Assembly: GCA_012861695.1 (NCBI GenBank)
Contig: JAAOOA010000050.1
Location: forward strand, 496,001 to 560,000
Direction of reading: 5' to 3'
Length of the DNA stretch: 64,000 nt
DNA from: Trematomus loennbergii
Taxonomy: Eukaryota; Chordata; Actinopteri; Perciformes; Nototheniidae
Below, in pieces: positions 1-12,514 of this stretch. Under the pieces are notes generated by a model that made no database searches, had not been told where the DNA came from, and saw nothing but the letters and a program-made list of their open reading frames with translations. Every line of letters begins with the position of its first letter. Positions within the stretch are counted from its first letter, which is position 1. A program made the position numbers and the translations under genes.

Positions 1-1863
1 GTGGCCCGTTGTCCATTTTGAAATGGCCTCAGCCAATTCTAAAAGAATGATGGAATAGGGAATATGGCCCGCACATGTGCTTGTCTTACAGTATATTGTA
101 CTTCTTTCAAATATATCTAAAAATATATTACACAGTAGTATTCATTTGTTAATAAACCCACTTTTCAAATACATTCAGCCATTTAAAGTTGAGAACATTT
201 TCTAACAAATCTTAGTTGATAAAAAAAGCCCAATAACTTATTTACATAGTAATCTTGAAATATACCCTTCATATTTCCCCTCATTATAATCAATTTGAGG
301 CTTCTGTTTTAAAGAATGAGCTGCAACACTGTTTGTAACAGAATAAGTGAAACCCTATTTGAAGCATATTCAAGTATCAAGCATCATTGACCTGCTGCTG
401 CTGCTGGTGTTTACTTGTATCTTGGTACGCGGATCGTCCTCCTGGCTCTACGGCTGTCAGACTGAGCGCTGAAGCTCTTTCAGACAAAGTGTGTTCATGG
501 TGAAAAACATTGTCAAACAAATATATAAATATATAGCAAAAATACATAATAAAAGGCAAGTAGGCGATGTTAATGAGTCATAAAACAGTGTGGATTTCCT
601 GTCAATGTCTCATTTTCATATAACATTTTTAAAAACGCCGGGTCGAAGCTCTGCCCATCACCCGGCAAGCAATAAGAAAAACACACTTCATGGACAAAGG
701 GACTTATTAAAACATTTAGAGTTTGTTGAAGTCAGAAAACAGTAAGATACGTTAATGTGAACAGCCGTGCTCAGCTCTTTGAGCCTGGACTCAGAGTTAA
801 GATTCTAATCAGGATGCTAACATGCTCACAATGCTAACATGCACAGGTTTAGTAGCCATAATGTTTACCATCTTCACCATTTGACGTAAGCATGTTGGCA
901 TTGTAGTTAACATAACAAAGACCAATGAAACCTGAGCTGTAGGTGTTGGGCAGTTGAAATGTTGACCTGATGACCAAAGTGATGACCATTCATCCTGAGG
1001 GGAAGTTCTGAGTGGATTCAAATGGTGATCCATAAAGTGTTGTCAGTCGAGACCAAACCTGTCAACTAACTACCCCTGCCAGAGACATTTTTCTATAATA
1101 GCAAAAAAAAGAGCTTTTGAAGGCATCTCACCACAAATAAATAAATCAAAGACAATAAAAACGTTATAAAGAGGCTGCTTGCTGTACACACGTACTCCTG
1201 TCACCTTTAACAGTCCAGGAAACCCCTGAAATCGATGCTAATGCTATCATTTGACAAGCACACTAGTTGCTACATTATGCTTACAAAATGAATATAACTT
1301 TAAGCTATTCTTCAGCCATTTTTCCACCAAAGGAAGTCACCGCTGACACGACCCTGAGCAGGTTCTAGCAGAACTCGGACACATGATAAATGGATTAGCT
1401 AACTGAATGCACAGTGTAAAAAGTCCTGCTTGACTTTGACTGTGATAGACCTGCAGGATGTTGAGCACTTCTCAGTGAGGTATTGGGTGTTCTGACTCCA
1501 TGAACAACATACCTTTGGTGTGTGTCAGTCATGTGCAGGTATGATTAGCTAGTTTCGCTTCCTCTTCCATCAATCATTAGCCTTTACACAAACACACGTC
1601 TCTCTCCCCTCCATTGTCCCTCTGAGTGTGTGTTCACAGTGTTAGGTTTGTGTTCATGTTTCTTTCTCTAGCAACCAGCTTGCTCCTGTCTGCGAGAGGC
1701 GTTGTTTAGCTCCAATGAGCTAAAGGTTTGACCTTAAAGCCACATTATGTTGTAATCAGTGTTTGGTTATTTAGTACCAACAGTTTCAGAGTGCAATATT
1801 CTTAAGCCTTTGTTGCTATGGACTGCTGTAACGTCCCATGTGCAACTGTTATGATTCAATAAC
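1..1863. other. Non-coding stretch, probably intron of the nesprin gene
   Basis: I see no exon, repeat boundary or RNA gene here. The short ORFs (for example at 377-559 and 809-1033 on the minus strand) have no recognisable motif and no codon-like composition. Because the nesprin last exon lies downstream on the plus strand, this is probably part of its last intron; that is inference. Confidence 0.5.
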
Positions 1864-2079
1864 TTAAAGAGGCCGATTATGCTTTTTTAGTTTTCCCTCT
1901 CCTGTAGTGTGTTCTACACGACAGTTTCCCCCCCCGCCTTCCAGAACCTTATGACATCACCATGTAACACTCACACTGTAGTTGATAGGCTAAGGGGTGA
2001 AAAGAGGTGCTGCAGCACGGGCAGTATGAGAAAATATATATATACAACATATGAAAATAAACGTAATATGTCCTCTTTA
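1864..2079. mobile_element. MITE with TTAAAGAGG terminal inverted repeats
   Basis: The left end reads TTAAAGAGGCCGATTATGC and the right end, reverse-complemented, reads TAAAGAGGACATATTACG, so the ends are an imperfect inverted repeat about 216 bp apart. The inside has no coding capacity. Short elements with TTAAAG-type ends are common in fish and resemble PIF/Harbinger-derived MITEs; the superfamily is inferred from end sequence only. Bases 2034-2047 hold a short (AT)n tract. Confidence 0.5.
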
Positions 2080-2289
2080 TGAATGACTAAACTAACGAGT
2101 AGTCAAATTCACTTACACGGCCAAGACGTAAAAAAGCTAGCTAATGTTAATTGCATTTTTTAAATGACACAAAGCGAGCTTCTCCCTTGGAAGATATATA
2201 TATGGAACATGGATAATCATATTGTGCCTATAGCTGCAATGATTTAATTAATTTTCCCCCAAAAAAATTCTAAATGTACCAAAAGCCGA

Positions 2290-2690
2290 ACAATTTCATT
2301 TCAAACCTTTATTTATGCAGGTGAACCCATTGAGGTCATTGATCTCTTTTTCAAGGGTGACCTGCTGCAAGTAGGTTCCACATGAAGACATCAAACAGAA
2401 AAAGAAAAAGGACATCATACAGCATAGTTACAGCGTCTACAGTTTACATAGCTAGTGACATTTACAGGTTCCAACAGTTTCCCATTGGATAGCATCTATC
2501 CGTGCTTTCAAAACATTTAGTGGAACCAAATTGCTCAGTTTCCATTCCTTTTGGAACTAACTATTCCAAGTTAGTGGAGCTGCGCATCTAAAAGCTTTCT
2601 TCCCTAAGTCAGTCCTAGCACTTGGCACATTTAATACAAGCCCATAATCTAAAGATCTGTTACATTTGTTAGAAGGGAAGTCTGGATTGG
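2290..2690 (-). pseudogene. 3' end of a non-LTR (LINE) retrotransposon, C-terminal ORF2 remnant
   Basis: Read on the minus strand, about 2455-2620 gives an open stretch with the block FRCAAPLTWNS, one in-frame TAG, then KEWKLSNLVPLNVLKARID and a stop near the end. The pattern 'aPxxWNsLp...S...FK..Lk' is the usual C-terminus of fish L2/RTE-type LINE ORF2 proteins. Downstream on that strand is a 3' UTR-like segment. Only the extreme 3' end is present, as expected for a 5'-truncated insertion, and the in-frame stop makes it a dead copy. The clade cannot be fixed from this short piece. Confidence 0.65.
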
Positions 2691-3973
2691 TTCCTATTTC
2701 TTTAAATATCATTTTCCCTTATTCAGTTAGATGTGGCAAACACCCCTCCAAACTCTTCAGTCTATCAACAGCCTGTTTATTGTCCAAATATCATGGGATA
2801 AGTTTCACTTGTACTTATTATTATCGTCTAATAATGGTACATGTGGGAGTAGTGGGAGGAGCTCACCTACAATTCATATCATTGAAAATGCCACAAAGCA
2901 CAGTTTACTTCCTATGTCTTATTACAGTAGTTACTTTATATCAGTACCACAGTTCAATGGATTTGAACAAATGATGTTCACACAACAATGGAACACTCTA
3001 ACAGATGAGAGATCTGTCTCCGCTGTCTTCATGTTGAACGCTGGGCCTGCAGGCTCTCAGTGACGCAGAGAGAAGGTGAAGGATGAGCGTAGGCAGGGAA
3101 CAAGTGAGAGAAGCAGCTGTGTTCATCATGTTCCTCACTGCTGCTTCTGATTCTCCACATTTCCTTACGTGCTTTCTCAGTGTGCATCTGCCAGTGTGTT
3201 GGTTTCAGAATATGTCATATTTCCCAGAGTTTCCGAGCTTATGAACCATCATAATTCTGAAGAATTTGCAGCAGAAATTTAAAAAAAAAGCAGTCCAGAC
3301 AGTGTTTAAGGCCAGCAGAAAGAAAAGGTTCAGTTTTGAGAAAGTGACTTTGTAGTTTCATTCATAAGACGCAGAGAAACAGAAGCCAAGTCATTAGTAG
3401 AAGCCAGCAGACCAGAGATGTACATGATGTAAATACAACGCAATGCCACAGTTATGAATCACAGTGCTGAGAGTTCACTGTATCTCCTGTCATCAAGCAG
3501 CACACACTGCACTACGTCATCCTTATCAAACCTAACAAGCAGCAGGATGTGAACAATGTTTGCTGATGGCCAAATGGTTCATTTTTGATAATAATAGTGT
3601 TTTAAATGGAGGCCATTATGGTAAATAAAGTCATTATGGTAATTTATGACATTCATACTTGCAGTTTATCACATATTTAAAAAATAAAACAATATGGGTT
3701 TAAAACATGTGTCAGTTTGGTCTGTTTGCTTTTTTCATTACTTAGAATATAAATACTTACTAAGTGTATGTTGAAAGACAACATATTCTTCCTACTTCCA
3801 GGTTCATATCAGTATGTAGTGTCTTTTAATGTTCAAAAAGCTCACCTCTTTTCACCCTCTGTCTGAAACCAGAGCCCAGTCTGCTCTGATTGGTTAGCTG
3901 GCCGGCTCTGTTGTGATTGGTCAACTGCTTGGAGATGTCCGAATCTTAGCCTATCACGTACAATGTCCTAGAC
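2691..3973. other. Non-coding stretch, no gene seen
   Basis: Two overlapping plus-strand ORFs (2666-2974 and 2731-3063) have no recognisable domain and look like chance. Bases 3840-3973 resemble the interior of a fish MITE (segments 'cacctcttttcaccctctg' and two 'gattggt' boxes). That sequence seems to resume at about 5076-5520 after the hAT insertion described next. Confidence 0.4.
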
Positions 3974-5067
3974 CAGCGGTTTTCAAAGTGTGAGGCGTGC
4001 CTCCCTGGGGGGGCGCCAGAGAGCTTCAGGGGAGGTGCAGCGTGAGAAAGAAATAATGAGAAAAAGACGAGTAAAGTGACACTTGCACACTTTTGGCTGT
4101 CTGTGGAGACCGCGTCCCCCACCTCACCAAAAGGCTGTACAAGTGCTCATTCCCTTCACCTCCACCCAGGGGCGGACTGGCCATCTGTGTGTTCTGGAGA
4201 ATCACAGAACGGCCGGTCGTCAGTGGGCCGTTGACGGCCGGCTCGTTTCGCTGACGGCCGGCACTGCCCTTTATTTTGTATGTTTTTTAAACGGCATCAT
4301 TTAAGTTGCGCTGACAGGCGACAGAGGTCCGTTCAGCGGGCCGTTTCCACGCAGCGAGTCTCCCCCCGTTGACAGTTCACTAGCGTGCTCTACCAATTTG
4401 TGTGGTCTGGGCTGGGTGAGATTCCAGGCTGATAGTCCCAGTCCGTCCCTGCCTCCACCTACCTGTGTGAGTGCGGGTTTTCCGCATTGACTTTGATCAA
4501 AAGCAAGTGCCGGTCAAGGCTGCAGCCAGAGGATGATCTGCGTTTATTCCTGTGCATCAAAGACGCAGACTCATTGTTCCCACTAAAGTAGGGGTGAGTG
4601 TAATAAGGAGGCAAAGTTGACGTTCAGTGTGTTGCCAGGAGCATATAAGGATGTATCCACCATGTTGAAAATGTTACAAAAAAAAAAATGTAAAACATAA
4701 AGATAAAAAGGTTTAAAAAAGTGATTGTTTAATGTTTTAAGGAGGTGACGCTACTCAGCCAATCAAATGGGTGCAGTCAGTGAGTCAGCACGACAGATTC
4801 AAACACAGAGAGACGAGAGGAGAGAAACAGGAGTGAGTCATTTCAAATGGCGTGCTCAAAAAGAGAAAGGTAGAGGAGAAACAAAGACTTGTAATGACAT
4901 GTTCTCTTACTGGAACTCTTTGAAATGCAATTGAATGCCCCTGCATTATAGCAGCAACAACAACAATAATAATAATAATATAATAGCATAATAATTGGGA
5001 GGGGGGGCGCGGCTGTTCTTATGTTCTCTGAGGAGAGGCTCACCTTCCCACACTTTGAAAACCCCTG
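3974..5067. mobile_element. hAT-type DNA transposon remnant (1.09 kb) with near-perfect 8-bp flank duplication
   Basis: The left end reads CAGCGGTTTTCAAAGTGTG and the right end reads CACACTTTGAAAACCCCTG, which are inverted repeats. Flanks are TCCTAGAC (3966-3973) and CTCTAGAC (5068-5075), an 8-bp target duplication with two mismatches. CAG..CTG ends and 8-bp duplications define hAT elements. No transposase reading frame survives. The element contains a second hAT (4167-4451), a (TAA)n-like tract near 4966-4982 and a G-run at 5000-5006. Confidence 0.75.
4167..4451. mobile_element. Nested 285-bp non-autonomous hAT
   Basis: The left end is CAGGGGCGGACTGG and the right end CCAGTCCGTCCCTG. Both sides carry the exact 8-bp duplication CCTCCACC (4159-4166 and 4452-4459). 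The first 60 bp, including CCATCTG and ACGGCCGGTCGTC, match the start of the element at 25059-26259, so the two belong to one family. It inserted into the older hAT at 3974-5067. It has no coding capacity and a CGGCCGGC-rich interior. Confidence 0.9.
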
Positions 5068-5139
5068 CTCTAGACCGCTAGCCAATAGAAGAGTTAGTGT
5101 TCCATACTGATGTCACTATGTTATGGAAGTAAACAAAGG

Positions 5140-5453
<314 letters not shown>

Positions 5454-5635
5454 GGTGTTATGATTTTTGAAGCGTGAATGCAATCAACAGGTGTAAAAAT
5501 CTAAAGTCAGCCTATAAAGGAACAAATCAAGGGCACATGACTTCACTTCACCACCGCTAAGCTTAAGGCGCTAATGTTGGATGTGATGACGTTTAGTCAT
5601 CTCATTTTGACACTTGTTAGCAACCGCTGTTTTTA

Positions 5636-5686
5636 GACAGACAGATAGACAGAAAGATAGATAGATAAATAGATAGATATAGATTT
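5636..5686. repeat. (GACA/GATA)n-like simple repeat
   Basis: Imperfect AGACAGATAGACAG and GATAGATAGATAAATAG units of four bases run through this segment. Confidence 0.85.
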
Positions 5687-5906
5687 TATGACACAAAGAA
5701 GCTTCAGACATTCACTAGTGGGGTATTTACTGTCTATTTTATGCATGTAGAATAAGAAAATCCTATTTCCGGCCTCGAACCAAAAGCACAATAAGAAAAC
5801 CTGTTGACTTCAAGACAAGCTAACAGGAAATGCTAAAATGCTAACTCATTTCTGTGTTTTAGGACTTACTGCACCACTCTATAGGATAGAGATTTAAAAA
5901 AACATA

Positions 5907-6561
5907 AGCCGCTTTCACACCAAGTACTTTGCCGTACTTAGTTCCCAGCACTTAGTTCCCCCATGGAACTAAAGAGCAGATCGCGTTCACACCGGAATAA
6001 GTCCCTGAGGGAAGATTAGGCAAATGAAGCCGCTGACGTCACTTCGTCTTCTTCTGCTTTGGGTTTACTGGCAGGCCGCAAACAGCTTCACGGCGTATAC
6101 TGCCACCCGGAGTCCCCAGCCGGAAGTCCCCGGAGTTGGGGACTGGCTTCAGTAGAAGCTGCTGGGACTCCCAGCAGCTTCTACTGAAGCCTTCAGAGTA
6201 AATCTCCAGAACGCCGACACCTCCTCATCTCCACCGCTCCCATGTTTTTTTTGTTGTGCTGCCATAAATGAGTCTCTCTCCGTTGGTGCGTGGGGCTAAT
6301 GCTAATGCTAATAATGCTAATGTCAGCAAATACAATGGCGGCTTCACAAAACTTTTCAGAGTTTTACGGGGCGTGGTTTGCAGTTCGCCCAGCCAATCAG
6401 AAATTGGAACTTTTTCTCCCCAGGAAAGTACCTGCTCTCTAGCAGGGACTGAAAAGGGGGGAAAAGTTCTTATGAACTAAGTTCTCTTTTTGGTGTGAAC
6501 GCAAAGTCCCAGGAACTATCGGAACTAAAAGGGAAAGTACTCCGGTGTGAAAGCGCCTATA
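5907..6561. mobile_element. MITE with 30-bp terminal inverted repeats and a central palindrome, directly upstream of the KASH exon
   Basis: The left end reads GCCGCTTTCACACCAAGTAC and the right end, reverse-complemented, GGCGCTTTCACACCGGAGTA. The match continues inward with short gaps. A TA or TAA at each side may be the target duplication. A perfect palindrome with 23-bp arms (6145-6167 and 6169-6191, one-base centre) sits inside. The interior also holds GCTAAT repeats near 6294-6320 and TAGTTCC/GGAACTA boxes in both orientations. There is no transposase. It lies in the presumed last nesprin intron, 75 bp before the 3' splice site. Confidence 0.7.
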
Positions 6562-6636
6562 GTGATCTGTTTCTACAGGGCATTTACAACATACTCTTGC
6601 TAAATTGTGTGTGTGTGGTGTGTGTGTGTGTTTCAG

Positions 6637-6820
6637 AGGGCGGGGCTGTGGCAGAGGGTCTGCCGGCTGGCCCTCCCCCTCTGGCTCTGCTGCTCTGGCT
6701 CTGCTGCTGCTGGCCTTCCTGCTGCCCCTCATGGACGAAGGCAGCAGCTGCTCCCTGACCAACAACTTCGCCCGCTCCTTCAATGTCATGCTGCGCTACA
6801 ACGGACCACCCCCCACGTAG
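6637..6820 (+). CDS. syne3: Nesprin C-terminal KASH-domain exon (partial gene, last coding exon)
   Basis: Nesprins anchor the cytoskeleton to the nucleus: the KASH peptide crosses the outer nuclear membrane and binds SUN-domain trimers in the perinuclear space. The exon follows a GT-rich tract and TTTCAG (6631-6636) and ends at TAG (6818-6820). Its last residues, NNFARSFNVMLRYNGPPPT, are the KASH signature, with the terminal PPPT that enters the SUN pocket. A Cys 23 residues from the end matches the one that disulphide-bonds to SUN proteins in family members. Upstream is the hydrophobic anchor LALLLLAFLLPL. The segment before it, LWQRVCRLALPLWL, fits the family only in another reading frame; the exon appears to hold one extra base in the CTG/CTC-rich stretch at about 6680-6715. 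RYNGPPPT rather than RYTNGPPP points to nesprin-3, but the paralogue call is inference. Confidence 0.85.
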
Positions 6821-9465
6821 GAGAAGCCCCCATAACTCACTATAACGGACCGTGGTTTATTAGGTGACGTTGACCCTCTCCCTGGATTACAGAGAAACAA
6901 AGAGGACTCGAACATCTCAATGGCAATCTAAGGCTTTGCAACAAATCATATTCTCATTTAAGAAAGTTCTATTCATAGCTTAACATAACTTCATTTTCCT
7001 GATGCTTTACACATTATGGACTACGTGGTCAAAAGCTCTTCGATAATGGTGTAGAAATTATGTTCATGTCAACTTTAAATAACTTAGCTTTAATATTAAC
7101 ATATAACCCATCATCATGACACAAAGACTGCTTTGAGTTTTGGTATATCCAGCAATTGTTTACACAATTTTCTTGTTGACTACATGCCAAATTTACAATT
7201 TTATAAGATTAGTTTTTTGGCTTTTTGACTTAATGGTTAGAAGACCTGCTGAGAGCCAGGAAATGCGGGGGGTACATCGGCAAAGGGCCACAGGTCGGTG
7301 AGGCCTTTGAACACAGAACGCCCCAGAGAGCTCATTGTGAGCAAGAAACTATTATGGTTGTTAAAACAATTGATATTTTTAGAAGATCCAAACTAAAGAC
7401 TGCAGCAACAGAAATAGACATGCTAAGCTTCGGCTAATGCTATGCTAATGATATGTAGCAGTGCACGATAATTATTTTGCAAGGAACTACAAAGTGCAAC
7501 CTTTTATTTTTGAATGGTTATTTGACATGTTTTTAGAACATTGTGTGTTCCTATTATAACAACGTCCACCAGTACTGTCCCTGTGTGTTCATACTGAGAG
7601 CTAAGGACTCAGCATTAGCACATCTGTGATTTGTTAGCATTTTTCACACTGTATTATCAGTTTTTACAGCCTGGCAGCACAAGCTGCGAACTCCAGTGCT
7701 GAGCAGTAAACGTATGCAGAAGTGCCAGAAACTGCAGCTCCATGATGACCACTCCACCCCCGTGTTGAAAGGCAGACTGCAGAAATACACGTTTACAGCC
7801 ACGTACCAAAAACATGTTTTACAGTTATTTTCATATTCATCACAACTGTATGGTAGGAACAGTTTCATACAACTCATGCCTTTAAATGATATTAAGGCTT
7901 ACCTTAGGGGCGTGGCCACTTTGAGTGACAGGTAAGAGCGGTCCCTTTGCTAGCTGCTAGCTACCGCTCTGCTATGCTACCTAGGTACGCCTCAATATTA
8001 TCCACAATGCTGTTTTTTAGATGAGTCGAGAGTCAGAGGGCGGCGTCACTGCAACACGAGTGACAACCAGAGGAAATGTTGAGCTTCACAACAGCTCTTC
8101 AGACACCTGTGGGTGACGCCACAGAGAATCTGTCCGGCTTTAGGAAGGCAGCGCAGTCCACATGAATGGACACATACAAATGGCACAATCAGAAAAGTTC
8201 AGTCTCAGTTGTACACATAATGATAGTATGGCATCTTTTGTGTTTAGCCAAATATTAGTTATCTCTGTTTTAATCCTGTCAGCTATGATGTCATGACCGC
8301 CTATCTGCTCACATACATGCAGGGAAATGAGGTGTCCCTGATCTATATGCTTTAGGTCTACTTTCATGTCAGTAGGGTCGTAGCTCTTCTTCTTTGGTAT
8401 TTATTTTAAGCTTCTTGTACCAGAAACTCCTGAGAGCAGTACTTTTCTTATTGTCTGAAGCTGCTCCTTTGGCTCGAACATGGTGATCTGTCTTTTACTC
8501 ACGGTGAAAACAACCTGCCTGACATTCTCTGGCTGTGCTCCGGGTGCCAGCAGAACTATAAAGCTTGGCAATCATCTTTTATGTGCAGACATGAAATAAC
8601 TTATAACTGTTTTTTCTCCTCTCTTTATTCTCCACACACAGCTCTAAGAATACACCCACCACCTCCACACACCCTTCCCTGTTTTGTCCGGGCTTGTGGG
8701 TGTTATTGAATTATCATGCTGCCGTGGCAACAGTGACCAAATCGGGTGTATCTATTCTTCTTAAGTCTCTGTTGTTGTTTTTACATTATATCTGGAATCA
8801 TGGACGAGGAAACACATCATCTTCTACCCTCATGTTAATCCTTGATTTCCTTCTGCTCCACCAAAACACTCAAAACAGAGAGGTCCCTGAACTCATCACA
8901 CACAAATACTGGTTCATGCTGTGATCACATTATCCGGGAAATAAGTTTCCCTTTTATTGGATATCCTTGAAATCCAGCTGTAGGTTATGTAACAGACATG
9001 CTCATACTAGAGCTATCCCTGTCAGAAACTTGCATTTTATCAATTGAAATGATTACAGATGCTTTCTCACCTCTGAATTATTCTGTTCGGATGTTTTACA
9101 TTTGACAGTCCTGAAGAAGACTTGAGTCATGAGGTCAGTTCATGTTAGCCACCAAGAAGAGAACAAGGAATATTTATATATCAGTACAAAATATTTGTTC
9201 TCATCACACAGTAAAAAGTGAATTTCAGCATCACGTTAACAGATGTTTGCAGAGGGTAACAGGTGACATCATTCGTATTACTTTCCTGTTAATCCTATGG
9301 TTACTTTATATATCTACCTGCTAGCTCAGGGTAGACTACAGGCTCATCTTTAACTTATATTAATGTTGTGGGTACATTACAAAGAAATGATTACAGTTTT
9401 AGTACAAGTACAGCAGTACAGATATCTTTTATCCTCCAGGTTTGGTATTGTTCATAGTTTTCTGA
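6821..9465. other. Probable nesprin 3' UTR and downstream flank, no other gene seen
   Basis: This AT-rich sequence follows the nesprin stop. AATAAA-like signals occur downstream, the clearest near 10303, but none is decisive. The short ORFs at 7644-7935, 8140-8367, 8694-8924 and 9142-9324 have no motif I recognise. The 3' UTR end would need transcript data. Confidence 0.4.
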
Positions 9466-9682
9466 ACCTGTATGAGATCCATCATTCAGTTCAGCCAGAC
9501 ACATGCAGGGCTATCATTTATGATGTCATCACTACATTTCTGATCTTCACTTTTATGCTTTATAAAATTCTTCTTCCTCTTCAATTCTTCAATCAGGTTT
9601 CTTTTATCAAATTGATGAAGTGGTTGAATAACCTCGCCCCAGCTGTACTCTTTCCATATGTCACAAAAACAATCAATACAAT
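9466..9682. repeat. 217-bp duplicated segment, copy 1
   Basis: This segment is repeated at 12515-12731 in the same orientation with two mismatches that I can see (catttc/cttttc and gatgaag/gattaag). It starts ACCTGTATGAGATCC and ends CAATCAATACAAT. There are no inverted terminal repeats or LTR features at its edges. It could be a local duplication or two copies of an unrecognised family. Its ORFs encode no known domain. Confidence 0.9.
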
Positions 9683-12514
9683 TTTCACATGGTATTTCAA
9701 AGAGTTCTTACATTTGCACGTAGCTGAAAAGCATTTTTTCTTAGTCTGCTGTTCAGGCTGGTGTCTGTGAGGAGGGGGCCATCATTCTGAAAAATCATCT
9801 TCACGGGGTAAAGAATATGTAAATATGCCACATCCAGCACCACATATTATTAAATATTAAGTTACCATGGCCTTGAAGCTTTAAGTTAATCAGCCGTGCC
9901 ATATTACATTTGTATTTTATATGTAGCTTTGTACTATAAACGGTTATATTAGCAAGTTTAATAGAAGGTTTAATGCTGCATTATATTCTATTGTACTGCT
10001 GCTTATCCCCCCCGCATCTATGCATGTCTCGCTTAAAAGCCTTTTGTGTATTTGAACACTTTATGCAACTTGAATTGACTTGAATCTGAGTGTGACAAAC
10101 ATACAGAAGAACAGTGTGAGAACACTTATTATGCAAACATTCTTAATGCCGGCTCTCAGAGCTATTTATTATGGAAATATACAAGTAGTGTTAGAGCTTT
10201 TGTATTCAAATAATTCTATTCTATTTTATTCATCTTTGAGATGAAACGCGTCATGTTATTCAAAGAGCTTGTATTCACCAATGTTTTTATATTCTGTTGA
10301 AATAAAAGTGCAGTTTGAATATTCTGGGCTGGAATTTATTGTGACTTTAAAATGATGATTATGATCTCACAGGATGAGAGGAGAACACACCTTTGGAATC
10401 ATTTCTCACCTTTTATAGAGCGCTTTTCCAACAGTTTCCATGTACTTCCTGTCTGTGTGTGGACACAGTGTTCTCAGAGGAGAGATTGATGGATGCAGGT
10501 GGTGCAGACACTGTTTAGAGAATTACTAACACATTTCTGCTTTAGTCTTTATATGGAATGAGTCAGAGAACAACGGAGAACACATTGTACATTCACACAC
10601 ATTCAGTGGATATTTAATGTATCATGTATCACATTTTGTGTTTTTTATCTGCCTGTGTGCATGTTAGTTTTCCTGTACTAGTGAGCACCAACCGGTGATG
10701 TGAGGACCACCAAAATAATATGCTATATTCTAATGGCCACTTAGCCTATACTTCATGCTGGGTAAGTTTCTGTGTGTGCAGCCTCCTACGCTTCTCTCAC
10801 CTCCCCCCCAGCCAGCCCACCGATCTGTGCTGCAATCTGGAGATCACTCTCTGCCAGATACAAGCTTCCAGCCCTCATCAATCTGCAGCACTCAAAAAAT
10901 GTTCAAAAATCCTGTTTGTTTTCTGACTCTGATCACTATGATAACCAAATCACAAAGTCAATGAGGGTCCAGTCAAAGGATGTTTTTATATTTTGTCTTT
11001 GAGAAGTGGCCTGATCAAGTCAGTAAAAAATGTCCTTTTCCTTTGAAAATATAGTAATTTCTGCTAATATGATAACAAAAATATCATATTATTCACCATC
11101 TTTCTGTCTGTCTGATTCGAAGAACAACATTGAAGATTATGAACTCTCTTTTCATACGCAGACTGATTCAAATCTTTCAGGATTAGCGGGTCACAGAGAG
11201 TTGCTCTGACATGTTTGTGAAGGTTTTCAGGAAACACACTGTGCTTCTGCAGAGGACTCTTAAAACCTGTTCCACACCATCCCCCGGTACCGGGCGGATA
11301 AACGCGTCATTTGCAGGAAACAACGTCTAAGGAATCTTAATATTGAATAAAACTATGAATGTGTTATATCCATGTAACGGGAAGAAACTCAGCTAACTGA
11401 TCTTTTTAAAAAAAAAAAAATTTAAAACCCACAATGCTAGCACTCAGCCTCTGAATTAGCCTCGATCGAAAAACGGAACCGACAAAGGCACTTAAACTCA
11501 CTCATAACTCCCTTATTACTTATCCTAGATGCACAGCCAACCACTCGTTTTTGGTGTCCTGGAGACACTGAATCTAACGGTGCCCACCTCAACACTCAGT
11601 GATAAACATTCGCGACGCTATAAATGAAAGCGTACATCATCACATGTGGAGCTAAGTTGCTAAAAAACGTAATATGGCTTACCTTGGTCAAAAGTGGTCT
11701 TCAATGGCATTAAAACGATAAAAAAAACGATGCTGCAGTTAATCCATAGGTTAATCCAATGTGTCTGTGCCTTCTTTGAAATTATTTCTGATAATCCATA
11801 AGCAATACAACTGCGTTTTAGTTTCCAAATTCCAGAAGGAGACATTCCTCCACTTTGGTTTCGTTTTCCACACGCGAAGCGCCCACATTTTCTCTTCACA
11901 ACGTGTGTGTATGTGAGCCTCCCCCTTCGATTCTATTGGCTCTAACGGTCACAAGGGTATGTCAACCACCAAATCGACCAAGGGGGCCAGAGATAGGTCA
12001 AATCCCCCAAATGACCCCAGATGGCCCAGTTTTTGGCTAAATCTCTCTAAAAAGGTCAAATTTCACTTGTTTTGCATCAATCTTGATACAGGGTACTTAT
12101 TATATGTTGTACTTTGGATTCCTAAAGCTTTTAGTCTACTAACCCATCATCCAAGGGTAGTTTTCACTATCTGTAAAAATAATTTTTGGACGGACACTAT
12201 AATTTACAGTTTTTTACTATGTAAAATCTGAATTTTCTTTAAAATAAAAAAACATTTATATTGATTCTGACACTTCTACATCCAACTCACAGGTTTATCA
12301 TTACTTTGAGAACAAAGATTATTAATTTAACCCTTTTAGAAGGGAAGATATGGTCATTTGTTCTGGGAATGTCATTTTCTAGCCTGAGACCTGAAAAACA
12401 GGCTCAGAGTGGAACAGCCAACTTTTTTTTGTCAAATGGTAACTAAACTTAGCCAAATGCTAACTCTTTTTTTTCAGGATATGGTATCAGTATGCTTAAA
12501 TACTGTATATCAGC
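9683..12514. other. Non-coding stretch, no gene seen
   Basis: Unique-looking AT-rich sequence. An AATAAA lies near 10303 in a context compatible with a poly(A) signal on the plus strand. Short ORFs at 10720-11002 and 11660-12446 show no motif. I found no repeat ends between 10400 and 12500. Confidence 0.4.
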
